NCBI RefSeq assembly: GCF_000297095.1 | Contig: NZ_AEEA01000042.1 | Location: 1 to 29,494, forward strand | Length of the DNA: 29,494 bases | Source: Treponema primitia ZAS-1 | GTDB taxonomy: Bacteria; Spirochaetota; Spirochaetia; Treponematales; Breznakiellaceae | Reading direction: 5' to 3' | Part shown: in pieces, positions 7,104 through 14,311 of the stretch | Numbering within the stretch: position 1 is the first letter of the stretch | Layout: every line of letters starts with the position of its first letter | The notes under the pieces: model-generated | Told to the model about the DNA's origin: nothing | The model's database searches: none | What the model saw: only the letters and a program-made list of their open reading frames with translations | Program-made: the position numbers and the translations under genes

Positions 7104-8035
7104 TGGCTAAGGCGGGAATGTTGAAGGAAGTCCTATCACGGAACGGCACCCAGGACAGCCACTCGGTGAACGTTATGGTTAAGGATATTCCCATTGGGGA
7201 CATTGTGATCCGGGAAAATGTCCGTAAAGATTACACTGGAATTGAGGAACTTGCCGAAAGTATACGGCGGCATAGCCTATTGCAGCCGATAACGGTCTAT
7301 GCTGACGGGGACCTGTATATTGTGAAAACTGGACATAGGCGGTTTAAGGCTTACCTGTGGCTATATCAAGCCGAGCCAGAACGGTTCCACAGTATTCGGT
7401 GTATTATCTCTAATGCGGAAAATCGCGCCGTCATCCAACTGGTCGAGAATGTCCAGCGGGTCGATCTGAGCCAAAAGGAACTTTATAATGCGATGGTTTC
7501 TTTAAGGGACCAAGCGTTTACCCATAAACAAATAGCCGATCTCATAGGGAAAAGCGAGAAGTTTGTTAATAACTTGTTTGTTGGTATAAACGAAATTAAG
7601 AACGACAAAGCTCTCTTGGACTACTTGGATACTCCCGGCGCCGGGAGTATCCAGGATATAATTGAAACCAAGGGTATACCGGATAAATCCGAACGGGCCA
7701 AACTATTGAAAAAAAGGGGCAAGGGAGAAATCACCCAAAAAGAATTACGCAAAAAGGCCAAGGCTTTGAAAGAAAGCTGCCCAGCAAAAAAAGAGACGCT
7801 CGTAGACGCCATTCCAGAAATTTTATCTTCTCCGTCTCGTACGGCGGCTACAGTTGCTAAAGAACGTCTCCATCAATATATCTTGGATAAGGTAGAGGAT
7901 AAATGGGATGATCTCGCTCTCTGGGAATTTTATACATGGCTCTTGGAACAGTCCAAACAGCATGAAGTTGACCATAGTGGGTTTGTTAGCAAAGGATATA
8001 AGTATGACAAGAAACAAGCCGAAAAAATAGGGTGA
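7103..8035 (+). CDS. parB: ParB-family partition protein
   Basis: A 310-aa ParB/Spo0J-type DNA-binding protein. Residues about 27-120 form the ParB nuclease-like/CTPase fold, with ENVRKDY, TGHRRFKA (76-83, the GxRR-type box) and QLVENVQR (112-119). A helix-turn-helix follows at about 139-160 (HKQIADLIGKSEKFVNN). The C-terminal third is lysine-rich, then acidic and aromatic. It should bind parS-like sites on the element and stimulate ParA. The start has aaggaggc upstream and overlaps the parA stop by one base. No canonical parS palindrome was seen; palindromes at 8442-8455 and 9085-9116 are the best nearby candidates for its target. Confidence 0.9.
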   Translation: MAKAGMLKEVLSRNGTQDSHSVNVMVKDIPIGDIVIRENVRKDYTGIEELAESIRRHSLLQPITVYADGDLYIVKTGHRRFKAYLWLYQAEPERFHSIRCIISNAENRAVIQLVENVQRVDLSQKELYNAMVSLRDQAFTHKQIADLIGKSEKFVNNLFVGINEIKNDKALLDYLDTPGAGSIQDIIETKGIPDKSERAKLLKKRGKGEITQKELRKKAKALKESCPAKKETLVDAIPEILSSPSRTAATVAKERLHQYILDKVEDKWDDLALWEFYTWLLEQSKQHEVDHSGFVSKGYKYDKKQAEKIG

Positions 8036-8626
8036 CATAACGGTTGTTATGGCCTCCGGGTCCCTCAGCTATATGCTGGCGCCGGCCGGGTTCTGCCCAA
8101 GCGAGATTTATACCTTGATACCTATCAAAACAAAAAATAAGCAGGGGGGAATACTTTCCCGGCTGTTTATCGCTATTATGAGACACTATTATAAAATATT
8201 TAATATTTTTTGCAAAAATCGCTTGATTTTTTCCTTTTTTTTATATAGTCTAAATATGGAGGTTTTTGTGACTATTTAGTGCTACTAGCGGTGATTTTTG
8301 ATTTTTAAATTCTGGTTGTGTGCCAACGGTTTTAGGGCATAACGAAATTAGTTTTTTGAAAATCATTTAGCCAACGCTCAAAACTGCTACATTATACAAA
8401 GCTACTTCCGTAACCGTCGGTCGTACTCAAACAAAGATTTACAGGAATATTCCTGAGCATCCTATCGTTGATAGGTGCAAAGAACCGGCAAAGTAAAAGG
8501 TAAGCCCGGATCTAAAAAATAATGTTTGGGGCGGTCGTTTGATGCTATTAAATTTTTCTAAAATATTTTTTCCATCTCAACACTTCTTGCTTCAAACATT
8601 TGAATATTTCATGTTTGGGGAAAATT
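8036..8626. other. Long non-coding region downstream of parB
   Basis: About 590 bases without a convincing gene. The first 70 bases are GC-rich. The middle is very AT-rich with long T runs around 8180-8245. Two adjacent dyads lie near 8442-8475. Position between par and rep genes, AT-rich tracts and dyads would suit a replication origin or partition site, but no iterons were recognised. The open frame at 8049-8279 has no ribosome binding site. Confidence 0.4.
8442..8475. promoter_or_regulatory. Two adjacent dyads (candidate operator or parS)
   Basis: caggaatattcctg (8442-8455) is a perfect 14-bp palindrome. Five bases later cctatc-gtt-gatagg (8461-8475) forms a 6-bp inverted repeat. The first shares its GAATATTC centre with the 32-bp palindrome at 9085-9116. 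Side-by-side dyads suggest a protein-binding site. Confidence 0.45.
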
Positions 8627-8890
8627 ATGATAAATATAACTGTCCCAAAATTTATCACCATGTGTGAATTATGTGCCGCACTTTCAGTGAGTCGTTCCAC
8701 GGCGATCCGTGGAATGAAAGCCGGGATCGCTCCCTTCTCGCAATGTTTTCGCCTCGGGCGAAAAATTTTGTGCCCGGTGAGCGCCCTGCAAGCATTGGAA
8801 AATGCCGCTAGTGTAGAAATTTCCAAAGCTGATGTGGCGTATAAAAATACTTCACCGTCCACGCTAAGGGAGGAGTCAAATGATATTTGA
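8627..8890 (+). CDS. Small HTH protein (excisionase/MerR-like)
   Basis: An 87-aa DNA-binding protein. Residues about 10-60 follow the helix-turn-helix_17/excisionase pattern: a first helix ending in LCAALSVSRSTAIRGM, a KAGIAPF wing turn, then FRLGRKILCPVSAL before the last helix. Such proteins act as directionality factors (Xis) or as repressors of element genes. A TTG start nine codons upstream lacks a ribosome binding site; the ATG at 8627 has gggg at 8617-8620, so I use it, though an inner Met12 is possible. The gene overlaps the next by 11 bases (8880-8890). As the only Xis-like gene close to the recombinase it is a reasonable partner for it. Confidence 0.7.
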   Translation: MINITVPKFITMCELCAALSVSRSTAIRGMKAGIAPFSQCFRLGRKILCPVSALQALENAASVEISKADVAYKNTSPSTLREESNDI

Positions 8891-9068
8891 CGATCCAAAG
8901 GCCGATGCCTTATTTTACGCAATTAAACCTTTTTTGAAAAAATTTTTGGTGGCTGCCCCCGATTATGGTCGTTCCGGTTTTGAAATCGTAATGCGCGGGG
9001 GTGAACCCACTCTGATCAACATGAGCCAGGGGATAACCTTGCAGCCTGACCTAAAATCAGGGAAATGA
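8880..9068 (+). CDS. Small hypothetical protein
   Basis: A 62-aa protein with no family I recognise. It starts DDPKADALFYAIKPFLKKF, an amphipathic helix, followed by strands in GFEIVMRGGEPTLINMS. A strong ggaggag ribosome binding site and 11-base overlap with the HTH gene support it as real and co-translated. A 32-bp palindrome follows within 20 bases of the stop and may end this transcript. Confidence 0.65.
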   Translation: MIFDDPKADALFYAIKPFLKKFLVAAPDYGRSGFEIVMRGGEPTLINMSQGITLQPDLKSGK

Positions 9069-9084
9069 TTTTATTCGAACCGTA

Positions 9085-9116
9085 TTCGGAAGGTGAGAAT
9101 ATTCTCACCTTCCGAA
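9085..9116. promoter_or_regulatory. Perfect 32-bp palindrome
   Basis: Left arm 9085-9100 and right arm 9101-9116 are exact reverse complements with no spacer; the centre is GAATATTC and the arms include ggaaggtgag. As RNA it would form a strong hairpin but is followed by attctt rather than a U-run. As DNA its perfect symmetry suits a dimeric binding protein. It lies 45 bases before the RepA-like gene, where a replication repressor, ParB or terminator would fit. Confidence 0.75.
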
Positions 9117-9161
9117 ATTCTTCAACAGCCGATGCTGATATCTTTTTAGGAGAAAATAAAT

Positions 9162-10421
9162 ATGAACGATATTAATAAAAATAAAATACAAGGCGCCGTT
9201 TTTGGTGCGCTTATAGTAGGTAGTATAACTGCCATTGAAAAGCTCATTCGGATAGTGATTGCCATAAGGAAGCATAAAGCACTGAGGGCACAAAATCGTA
9301 CTTCGTTTACTCCGGAGCACATCGTTGAAAAGACTAAGAAAGACAGTTTTCCTGCTGAATTAAATAAAGTACTGTACGATTCTATAGATATACTGAAGCA
9401 AAGAAATCTCGCGAATCAACCGTACGCGCTTTTTGATATGTTTTTTCGTAAGCTTTCAATGATGAGTCTCGCGGCAGATAGCGGAGTAGGTAAAACTTTT
9501 TTGGCATTGCAAGTTGCTTTATATTTTAGAAATGTACTTTATCTTGCATTCGATGATCGTACCGGTGCTCAAATGGTTCGCTTCAATGCATGTGAGGCGT
9601 TTCCCAAGATGACGATATTAAACGGACCACAATTACGATCGATATTAAAGGGTGTGCATAAGTTTGCAGAAAATGAGAGCAACTCGAAAGGAGAAGCAGA
9701 ATATGCACATTCTGATGCTGCAAAAATTGAAACAAACCGGAAAAAATCAATGAAGGAAGTTGGATTAAAAATCGGGGAACATATCAACAATCTTTGGTTG
9801 TATAATCTTATCATTCATGCGCCTGAGTTTGCTGATTGCGATCTTATTATAATTGATAAAATTGGTGACCTTGTAGGCGGAATACCACAGATGACGGAAG
9901 AAAACCTCGAAAAGGTTTTTTATCCTGCAATTGAAACTAACAAGTCGTTGCTTTTGATCACTGAGACTAACAAAAAAGGTGAACTCGCTGGGAACAATGC
10001 CTTCTCTTATTGGTTGGACGAATCGGTCTTTCTTTCAGATTTAGGCAATAATACCTATTGTTTGGAGCATCTAAAAAATAGATATTCGATAGATGGGAAA
10101 CATATTGCTTTATTGAATAAGGTATCCACAGGTGAAAATAGTGCATATTTTGAGCTTTCTAATGATAGTTCTTCTGTTCATGTGAAAAGTGATGACTCGA
10201 ACATACCGGATCGAATCTTAGAAATCATCGGTGAAAAGCGAAACATTGATTTTAAAGTCCTATGGAATACGCTTGCCCCTGGGGGAGTAAAGAGTGAGGA
10301 ATCGGTCAAAAATGCCCTCCGGAAATTAAAAAAAGATGGGAAAGTACGCATGGCAAACGGAAAGACTTGGGATATCATAGAATGTGTTATGCCGGTTGAT
10401 TCAGAGACAAAAAAGATATAG
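9162..10421 (+). CDS. RepA-like hexameric helicase/ATPase
   Basis: A 419-aa RecA-fold ATPase of the AAA_25/RepA type, which drives unwinding at plasmid and phage origins. Walker A is ADSGVGKT at 105-112 and Walker B is CDLIIID at 226-232, followed by ITETNKKGELAGNNAFSYW, which fits the family's sensor region. The C-terminal part (about 345-400) looks like a winged helix. A hydrophobic stretch at about 10-35 is unusual and could be a membrane-associated or amphipathic helix. The ribosome binding site aggag is nine bases before the ATG. Base composition is more AT-rich than the flanking par and ssb genes, suggesting a separate origin. A strong terminator follows. Exact family membership is inferred from motifs. 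Confidence 0.75.
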   Translation: MNDINKNKIQGAVFGALIVGSITAIEKLIRIVIAIRKHKALRAQNRTSFTPEHIVEKTKKDSFPAELNKVLYDSIDILKQRNLANQPYALFDMFFRKLSMMSLAADSGVGKTFLALQVALYFRNVLYLAFDDRTGAQMVRFNACEAFPKMTILNGPQLRSILKGVHKFAENESNSKGEAEYAHSDAAKIETNRKKSMKEVGLKIGEHINNLWLYNLIIHAPEFADCDLIIIDKIGDLVGGIPQMTEENLEKVFYPAIETNKSLLLITETNKKGELAGNNAFSYWLDESVFLSDLGNNTYCLEHLKNRYSIDGKHIALLNKVSTGENSAYFELSNDSSSVHVKSDDSNIPDRILEIIGEKRNIDFKVLWNTLAPGGVKSEESVKNALRKLKKDGKVRMANGKTWDIIECVMPVDSETKKI

Positions 10422-10446
10422 TACACTATTAGTTCTATTACCTTTG

Positions 10447-10480
10447 CCCGGGCAACAATTATGATGTGCCCGGGTTTTTT
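10447..10480 (+). terminator. Rho-independent terminator after the RepA-like gene
   Basis: cccgggca (10447-10454) pairs with tgcccggg (10467-10474) across a 12-base loop, followed by six T. This is a textbook intrinsic terminator 26 bases after the stop codon. Confidence 0.9.
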
Positions 10481-10537
10481 ATGTTATTTATGCAGGAAAC
10501 GGTTGGGGCTCTATTCTTCACCTGAAGCAGCTCTCTT

Positions 10538-10566
10538 TTGACATTTATGATTCGTCAATGTATCTA
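10538..10566 (+). promoter_or_regulatory. Predicted promoter
   Basis: TTGACA (10538-10543), 17 bases, TATCTA (10561-10566). It points toward ssb about 430 bases downstream. The -10 box borders the ACC repeat, so transcripts would begin within the inverted CCACCA/TGGTGG structure. Confidence 0.5.
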
Positions 10567-10912
10567 CCACCACCACCACCAGACACCCCCTTTATTTTGC
10601 ATCGGAATGTGATTTTATGGGGCACCCTTGATGGTGGTGGATTGGTGAGGGAATTACCCCAGATTTACCAAAATTGCCCTAAAAATAGCCGACACTAGCT
10701 CCCAAAATCCTTGCTAAGGTGAATGACCGGGCCAACTTCCTGGCTATCTCCATCCGGTAGGCAACTGGTGATGTTGAGGATGTTAACTACAAAAAAATAT
10801 CTAATAAACTCGACTACAAAATACGTATACTAAACGCTTCCGGGCATACGTGAAATGATTTATTTTATTGATACTATTCCAGCCTGAATCAATAATTCCC
10901 ATCAATCCATCC

Positions 10913-10941
10913 TTCAAATATATATTGTCATATTGTATATA
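10913..10941 (+). promoter_or_regulatory. Second candidate promoter before ssb
   Basis: TTCAAA (10913-10918), 17 bases, TATATA (10936-10941). It directly abuts the hairpin at 10942-10962, so a transcript would begin inside that hairpin. It is weaker than the site at 10538. Confidence 0.35.
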
Positions 10942-10962
10942 GGCCGCCTGTATTTGGCGGCC
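10942..10962 (+). terminator. Hairpin before ssb (intercistronic family, member 1)
   Basis: ggccgcc/ggcggcc with a 7-base loop, then TTATTTTAATTT. It is a terminator-like stem with an interrupted U-tract lying directly before the ssb ribosome binding site. Related hairpins precede four later genes. Confidence 0.6.
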
Positions 10963-10992
10963 TTATTTTAATTTGCAAGGAGAGCATTAGCA

Positions 10993-11385
10993 ATGAACAG
11001 CATCAATTCGATTATCATCGAAGGCAACCTGGTTAGGGACCCGGATCTTCGTAGCACCACCAAAGGAACCTCGGTTTGCAAGTTCGATTTCGCGTCAAAT
11101 CGTTTCTTCAAACAGGGTGCTGAAATGGAGAAAGAAGTCAGTTACTTCACGGTGGAAACCTGGGGGAAGCTCGCGGAACAGGCCAACAACTTGGGGCATA
11201 AAGGACGGGGCGTCCGGGTTGTCGGGCGGCTTAAACAGGACCGGTGGAATGACGGTCAGGGTAAGACACAATCTAAAATCGTTATCGTTGCGGAGCATCT
11301 TGAGTTCAGACCGGAGTTCAAGCGTAACGAAGACAGCGCGGAGGAGACGAGCGATGAGGATGAAAAACTTGTCGCCGGATTCTAG
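10993..11385 (+). CDS. ssb: Single-stranded DNA-binding protein
   Basis: A 130-aa SSB with the OB fold in residues 1-105: an INSIIIEGNLVRDPDLR start, YFTVETWGKLAEQ in the central strands, and GRGVRVVGRLKQDRW. The acidic tail is short and ends DEDEKLVAGF rather than the usual DDDIPF, keeping only the acidic run and terminal Phe. It coats single-stranded DNA in replication and recombination and recruits partners through its tail. caaggag lies upstream. It opens the co-directional run to 17644 that includes the nuclease, Sak4-like ATPase and clamp-like gene, so it is probably the SSB of the element's own recombination module. Confidence 0.93.
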   Translation: MNSINSIIIEGNLVRDPDLRSTTKGTSVCKFDFASNRFFKQGAEMEKEVSYFTVETWGKLAEQANNLGHKGRGVRVVGRLKQDRWNDGQGKTQSKIVIVAEHLEFRPEFKRNEDSAEETSDEDEKLVAGF

Positions 11386-11423
11386 TTCTATCACGTTCAC
11401 TGTTTCGTGTAATCCGTATGAAG

Positions 11424-11457
11424 GGGCTGTCTAATAATCAGGCAGCCCAATTTTATT
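11424..11457 (+). terminator. Intercistronic hairpin, member 2
   Basis: gggctgtct (11424-11432) pairs with aggcagccc (11440-11448) with a T-G pair at step 7, followed by AATTTTATT. It lies between ssb and the DUF932 gene, right before the ribosome binding site ggagg. Confidence 0.6.
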
Positions 11458-11473
11458 AAGTGGAGGTTTTATC

Positions 11474-12427
11474 ATGGCATCAGGTTTAATGGAAAACGAT
11501 TGGATGTTTTCAGGACAGGGAGAGGTTCCCTGGCATGGGATCGGCGCGGTACTGGATGGGGTGCTTACTTCTAAGGAAGCCATCAAGGCAGCTAAATTGG
11601 AGTGGACAGTTGACCAGACACCGGTATTTGCTGCGGGTAACTGGGCGGCTCCCATTCCGAGTTATGTCGCCAATGTGCGGAGCGATACCAAAGAAGTATT
11701 GGGCATTGTTTCAGAGCGGTATTGCATAGCGCAGAACAAGGATGTGTTTGCCTTTGCCGACGAGCTTATCGGTAATGGTAAGGTAAAATGCACCTACGAA
11801 ACGGCCGGATCGCTTTTTAACGGACGGCGGGTATTTATGCTGGTGAATATGCCGAAAGGCCGCATCATGGGCGATGAATATCAGCCCTACCTTTGTCTGT
11901 CCAATTCCCATGACGGGTCTGCTTGTTTACAGGTCTTTTTGACCGGAATAAGGGTTGTGTGTAACAATACCCTTTCGGCGGCTCTCCATACGGCCAACCG
12001 CAAAATCTCAATCCGCCATCTGTCCATCATGGAACAGCGGAAAGAAGAAGCGTTACGGACGATGGGAGCGGCGTCAAAGTATTTCCACGATCTTGAAGAA
12101 TTTGCGTCCATGCTCGCCGGAAAGAAGGTCAATCTTACCAAGGTGCTGGACAAGTTGTTCCCGGTTTCAAGGGAAATGTCCAAAAGGCAGCTTAACTCCA
12201 ACAATGAAGTGAAGGAGCTCATCAAAAGCCTTTTCAAGCAGAAGGATGACCTGCAAAACTTCAAGGGGACGGCGTGGGGCGCTTACAACGCCATCGCCGA
12301 TTACCGTTCTAATGCGGAACCCAAACGGAGAACCGCGACTTATGCGGACAGCAAGATGGCTATGTTCCTTGACGGAGACGCCATTATGAATCAGGCGCAG
12401 GAAATCATCCTGGAGCTTGCGGCATAA
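11474..12427 (+). CDS. DUF932 (phage/plasmid-like TIGR03299) protein
   Basis: A 317-aa protein of the DUF932 family, widespread on plasmids, phages and ICEs and without a known function. Typical blocks are the PWHGIGAVLDG stretch near the N-terminus, SERYCIAQNKDVFAFADELI, the CLSNSHDGSACLQVFLTGIR core, VVCNNTLSAAL, and the late FKGTAWGAYNAIADY. Length is normal for the family. The ribosome binding site gtggagg precedes the start by eight bases. It lies second in the ssb block, and members of this family commonly sit beside ssb, nuclease and recombinase genes, suggesting a role in element DNA metabolism (inference). Confidence 0.9.
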   Translation: MASGLMENDWMFSGQGEVPWHGIGAVLDGVLTSKEAIKAAKLEWTVDQTPVFAAGNWAAPIPSYVANVRSDTKEVLGIVSERYCIAQNKDVFAFADELIGNGKVKCTYETAGSLFNGRRVFMLVNMPKGRIMGDEYQPYLCLSNSHDGSACLQVFLTGIRVVCNNTLSAALHTANRKISIRHLSIMEQRKEEALRTMGAASKYFHDLEEFASMLAGKKVNLTKVLDKLFPVSREMSKRQLNSNNEVKELIKSLFKQKDDLQNFKGTAWGAYNAIADYRSNAEPKRRTATYADSKMAMFLDGDAIMNQAQEIILELAA

Positions 12428-12454
12428 TTCTCAAATCTATTCTCACCATCTCAA

Positions 12455-12482
12455 AAGCCGTCCGTATGGGCGGCTTATTTTA
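12455..12482 (+). terminator. Intercistronic hairpin, member 3
   Basis: aagccgtcc (12455-12463) pairs with gggcggctt (12468-12476) across a 4-base loop, again with a T-G pair at step 7, followed by ATTTTA. It separates the DUF932 gene from the next small gene. Confidence 0.6.
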
Positions 12483-12505
12483 ATGCAAGTAACGGAAGTA
12501 ATGGC

Positions 12506-12757
12506 ATGAGAGAACCAAATGATACATCACACGGTTATAAGGACCGAGATGATTACCTCAATAATCTTGCGGATGACTACGGCGTAGATTCAATGGCTAT
12601 TCATGCGATTGCGGACATGCTCGGGCCGTCAGAAGATTTTGATGGCCTACTCAGCGAACTTGAAGATTTTGACTATATCGGGTTACTGGACGATTTCAGA
12701 AAGAAGGGTGACGCAGATAAAAACGGATGTGATGGAAAAGGCTCAGCAAAGCTATAA
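12506..12757 (+). CDS. Small acidic hypothetical protein
   Basis: An 83-aa, strongly acidic protein I do not recognise. It is rich in Asp and Glu through about residue 65, with repeated aromatic/acidic turns such as LSELEDFDYIGLLDDF, then a Lys/Gly-rich end. Predicted as mostly helical, soluble and cytoplasmic. Small acidic proteins on mobile elements can be DNA mimics or inhibitors, but nothing here proves that. Its ribosome binding site is weak (ggaag eight bases upstream). It follows hairpin 3 and ends 31 bases before the DUF1281-like gene. Confidence 0.6.
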   Translation: MREPNDTSHGYKDRDDYLNNLADDYGVDSMAIHAIADMLGPSEDFDGLLSELEDFDYIGLLDDFRKKGDADKNGCDGKGSAKL

Positions 12758-12788
12758 GCCAGTTGCTAATATTATAGGAGGTTTTAAT

Positions 12789-13253
12789 ATGCCGAACTGG
12801 TGTGAAAACCGCTTAAAAGCGGAAGGTGATAGAAAAGATGTGGATACGTTTCTGTCTGACTGTTTTTCAGAGAACGAGTATAAACGAAAAACCTTGGACT
12901 TTGAAAAGATAGTTCCTTTAGGGGAACCGGGTGAAGACTGGTATGAAAAACAGTATGACCATTGGGGTACAAACGGGAATATCTCAGAGTGCGATATTGA
13001 AGATGATGACGGTTCTATCTCAGTCTGGTTTGAAACTGCCTGGTCTCCCCCGATCCCGATACTGAAAGCCCTTACCAAAAAGTACACCGCTTTATCCTTT
13101 ACGCTTGAATACAGCGAAGGCGGCATTGGTTTCAGGGGTGTTTTTGAAGGCCGGCAGGGTGAAGTGATCCGTGATGATAGCTGGGATATGACCCGGGAAG
13201 ACATGGTGGAACTCGGTTACCTGGATGCAGATGAGAATGAAGAAACCGCATAG
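12789..13253 (+). CDS. YubB-like ferredoxin-fold protein (DUF1281)
   Basis: A 154-aa protein with the characteristic MPNWCENRL start of the DUF1281/YubB (Api92-like) family, found on plasmids and phages. The body has WGTNGNISECDIEDDDG and WFETAWSPPIPILKAL, which match the family's conserved tryptophan/proline core, then YSEGGIGFRGVFEG. The fold is reported as ferredoxin-like; no function is established. A longer open frame begins at 12603, but the ATG at 12789 follows a clean taggagg and gives the family N-terminus. It ends 10 bases before the nuclease gene. Confidence 0.85.
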   Translation: MPNWCENRLKAEGDRKDVDTFLSDCFSENEYKRKTLDFEKIVPLGEPGEDWYEKQYDHWGTNGNISECDIEDDDGSISVWFETAWSPPIPILKALTKKYTALSFTLEYSEGGIGFRGVFEGRQGEVIRDDSWDMTREDMVELGYLDADENEETA

Positions 13254-13263
13254 GAGGCAATAG

Positions 13264-14142
13264 ATGATTATCACAAATAAATTGAAACTTCCGGAGGGGC
13301 TGGTAAAAGCAGTTTCCACGGAACGGCACAATCAGCCGGGGTGTATTTCGGCTACGACACTTTTACAGGGGGTAAAACAAATTATCCTTACCGATCGCCA
13401 TTGGGAGCATTTAGAGGATGATGTTTCAGATCGGGTATGGGCTATCTGGGGTACGGCGGTTCACTCCCTTCTAGAACAGGAAGGGGAGCATGACTTTACC
13501 GAACAGGAAATAAGCTACCCCGTAGGCGATATTACCGTAACAGGCCGAATCGACAACTACGACATGCAGAACGGTATTATTTACGATTATAAAACCGCAT
13601 CGATCTGGAAAATTAAGGTTGGTGATTTTGACGATTGGTACAAGCAGGGAATGATATATTCCTGGCTCCTTGCCAGAAACGGATTTATGGTTAAGCAATG
13701 CCGGTTTATCGCCTTACTGAAAGACCACAGCAAAACCGATGCATCCCGTGATTATCAATATCCCAAAAACCCGGTATACGTCTATGAGTTTGGCGTTAGC
13801 TTCCTGAATATTCTCAAGATTGAAAACCTTATTAAAAACAAGATCCGGGAATATGTACGGGGTCAGGAACTTGGGGATAACGACATTCCTCCCTGTACTC
13901 CTGATGAACGGTGGGATAAGCCGACCAAATATGCCGTCAAGAAGGAGGGAAGGAAAACGGCGGTGCGTGTTTTGGATGACAAAGAAACGGCAGAGGCTAT
14001 GGCAGCCGAACTGGGAAAAGGCCACTCTGTTGAAATACGTCCCGGTGAATCGGTGAAATGTCAGTCCTACTGTCTATGCTGTGAGTTCTGCAATTACTAT
14101 CAGGATTGCGTTAATGTCCCGGATATCAAGGCGGCAGCGTAA
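13264..14142 (+). CDS. PD-(D/E)XK superfamily nuclease (RecB/Cas4-like)
   Basis: A 292-aa nuclease. Catalytic signs in order are WGTAVHSLLEQE (GxxxH, 63-67), TGRIDNYD with Asp97, IYDYKTAS with Asp108 and Lys110 (the D-x-K), and QGMIYSW (QxxxY, 128-132), the RecB/Cas4-type layout. The C-terminus carries six cysteines between 266 and 282 (CQSYCLCCEFC and a further Cys), which may bind an iron-sulphur cluster or zinc as in Cas4 and AddB. Role: end resection for annealing-type recombination together with the nearby SSB and Sak4-like ATPase. cataggaggcaatag precedes the ATG. The start is 10 bases after the upstream stop. Confidence 0.88.
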   Translation: MIITNKLKLPEGLVKAVSTERHNQPGCISATTLLQGVKQIILTDRHWEHLEDDVSDRVWAIWGTAVHSLLEQEGEHDFTEQEISYPVGDITVTGRIDNYDMQNGIIYDYKTASIWKIKVGDFDDWYKQGMIYSWLLARNGFMVKQCRFIALLKDHSKTDASRDYQYPKNPVYVYEFGVSFLNILKIENLIKNKIREYVRGQELGDNDIPPCTPDERWDKPTKYAVKKEGRKTAVRVLDDKETAEAMAAELGKGHSVEIRPGESVKCQSYCLCCEFCNYYQDCVNVPDIKAAA

Positions 14143-14311
14143 CAGGGGGAAGGAGAATTACTTGAAGGGAAAACATTCTATGTTCCCCGGTCGGCGCTTG
14201 ATTTATTACGGTACGGCTTTATAGCCGCACTATCAAACTAACAATTGGGCTTAGTCTCAATTTCTACTTCCGATTACCCTATCGGGAGAAAAAATCCCTT
14301 TGGAGGAACCA
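14143..14311 (+). other. Leader region before the AAA+ gene
   Basis: Two small hairpins are visible, cggct-ttat-agccg (14214-14227) and ccgat-taccct-atcgg (14270-14285). A strong aaggag with a TTG-initiated 20-codon frame (14162-14224) is present. This may be a regulated leader; no further support was found. Confidence 0.3.

Larger units (their letters stand above)
10481..10941. other. Non-coding region between terminator and ssb
   Basis: About 460 bases with no credible gene. It holds a promoter-like sequence at 10538-10566, a run of five ACC triplets at 10566-10580, and an inverted counterpart tggtggtgg at 10632-10640 that could pair with it around an inner cccc/gggg pair. The rest is AT-rich. 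This could be a long leader or a cis-acting replication or transfer site. Confidence 0.45.

Noticed and set aside
8049..8279. 76-aa open frame downstream of parB
   Set aside because: No ribosome binding site, hydrophobic composition from T-rich sequence, and no familiar pattern.
12603..12788. N-terminal extension of the DUF1281-like protein
   Set aside because: It overlaps the acidic 83-aa gene out of frame, and the internal ATG at 12789 has a strong Shine-Dalgarno and the family start MPNWC.
14162..14224. 20-codon TTG-started frame with aaggag upstream
   Set aside because: Possible leader peptide, but TTG start, short length and no comparative support make it too weak to list as a gene.
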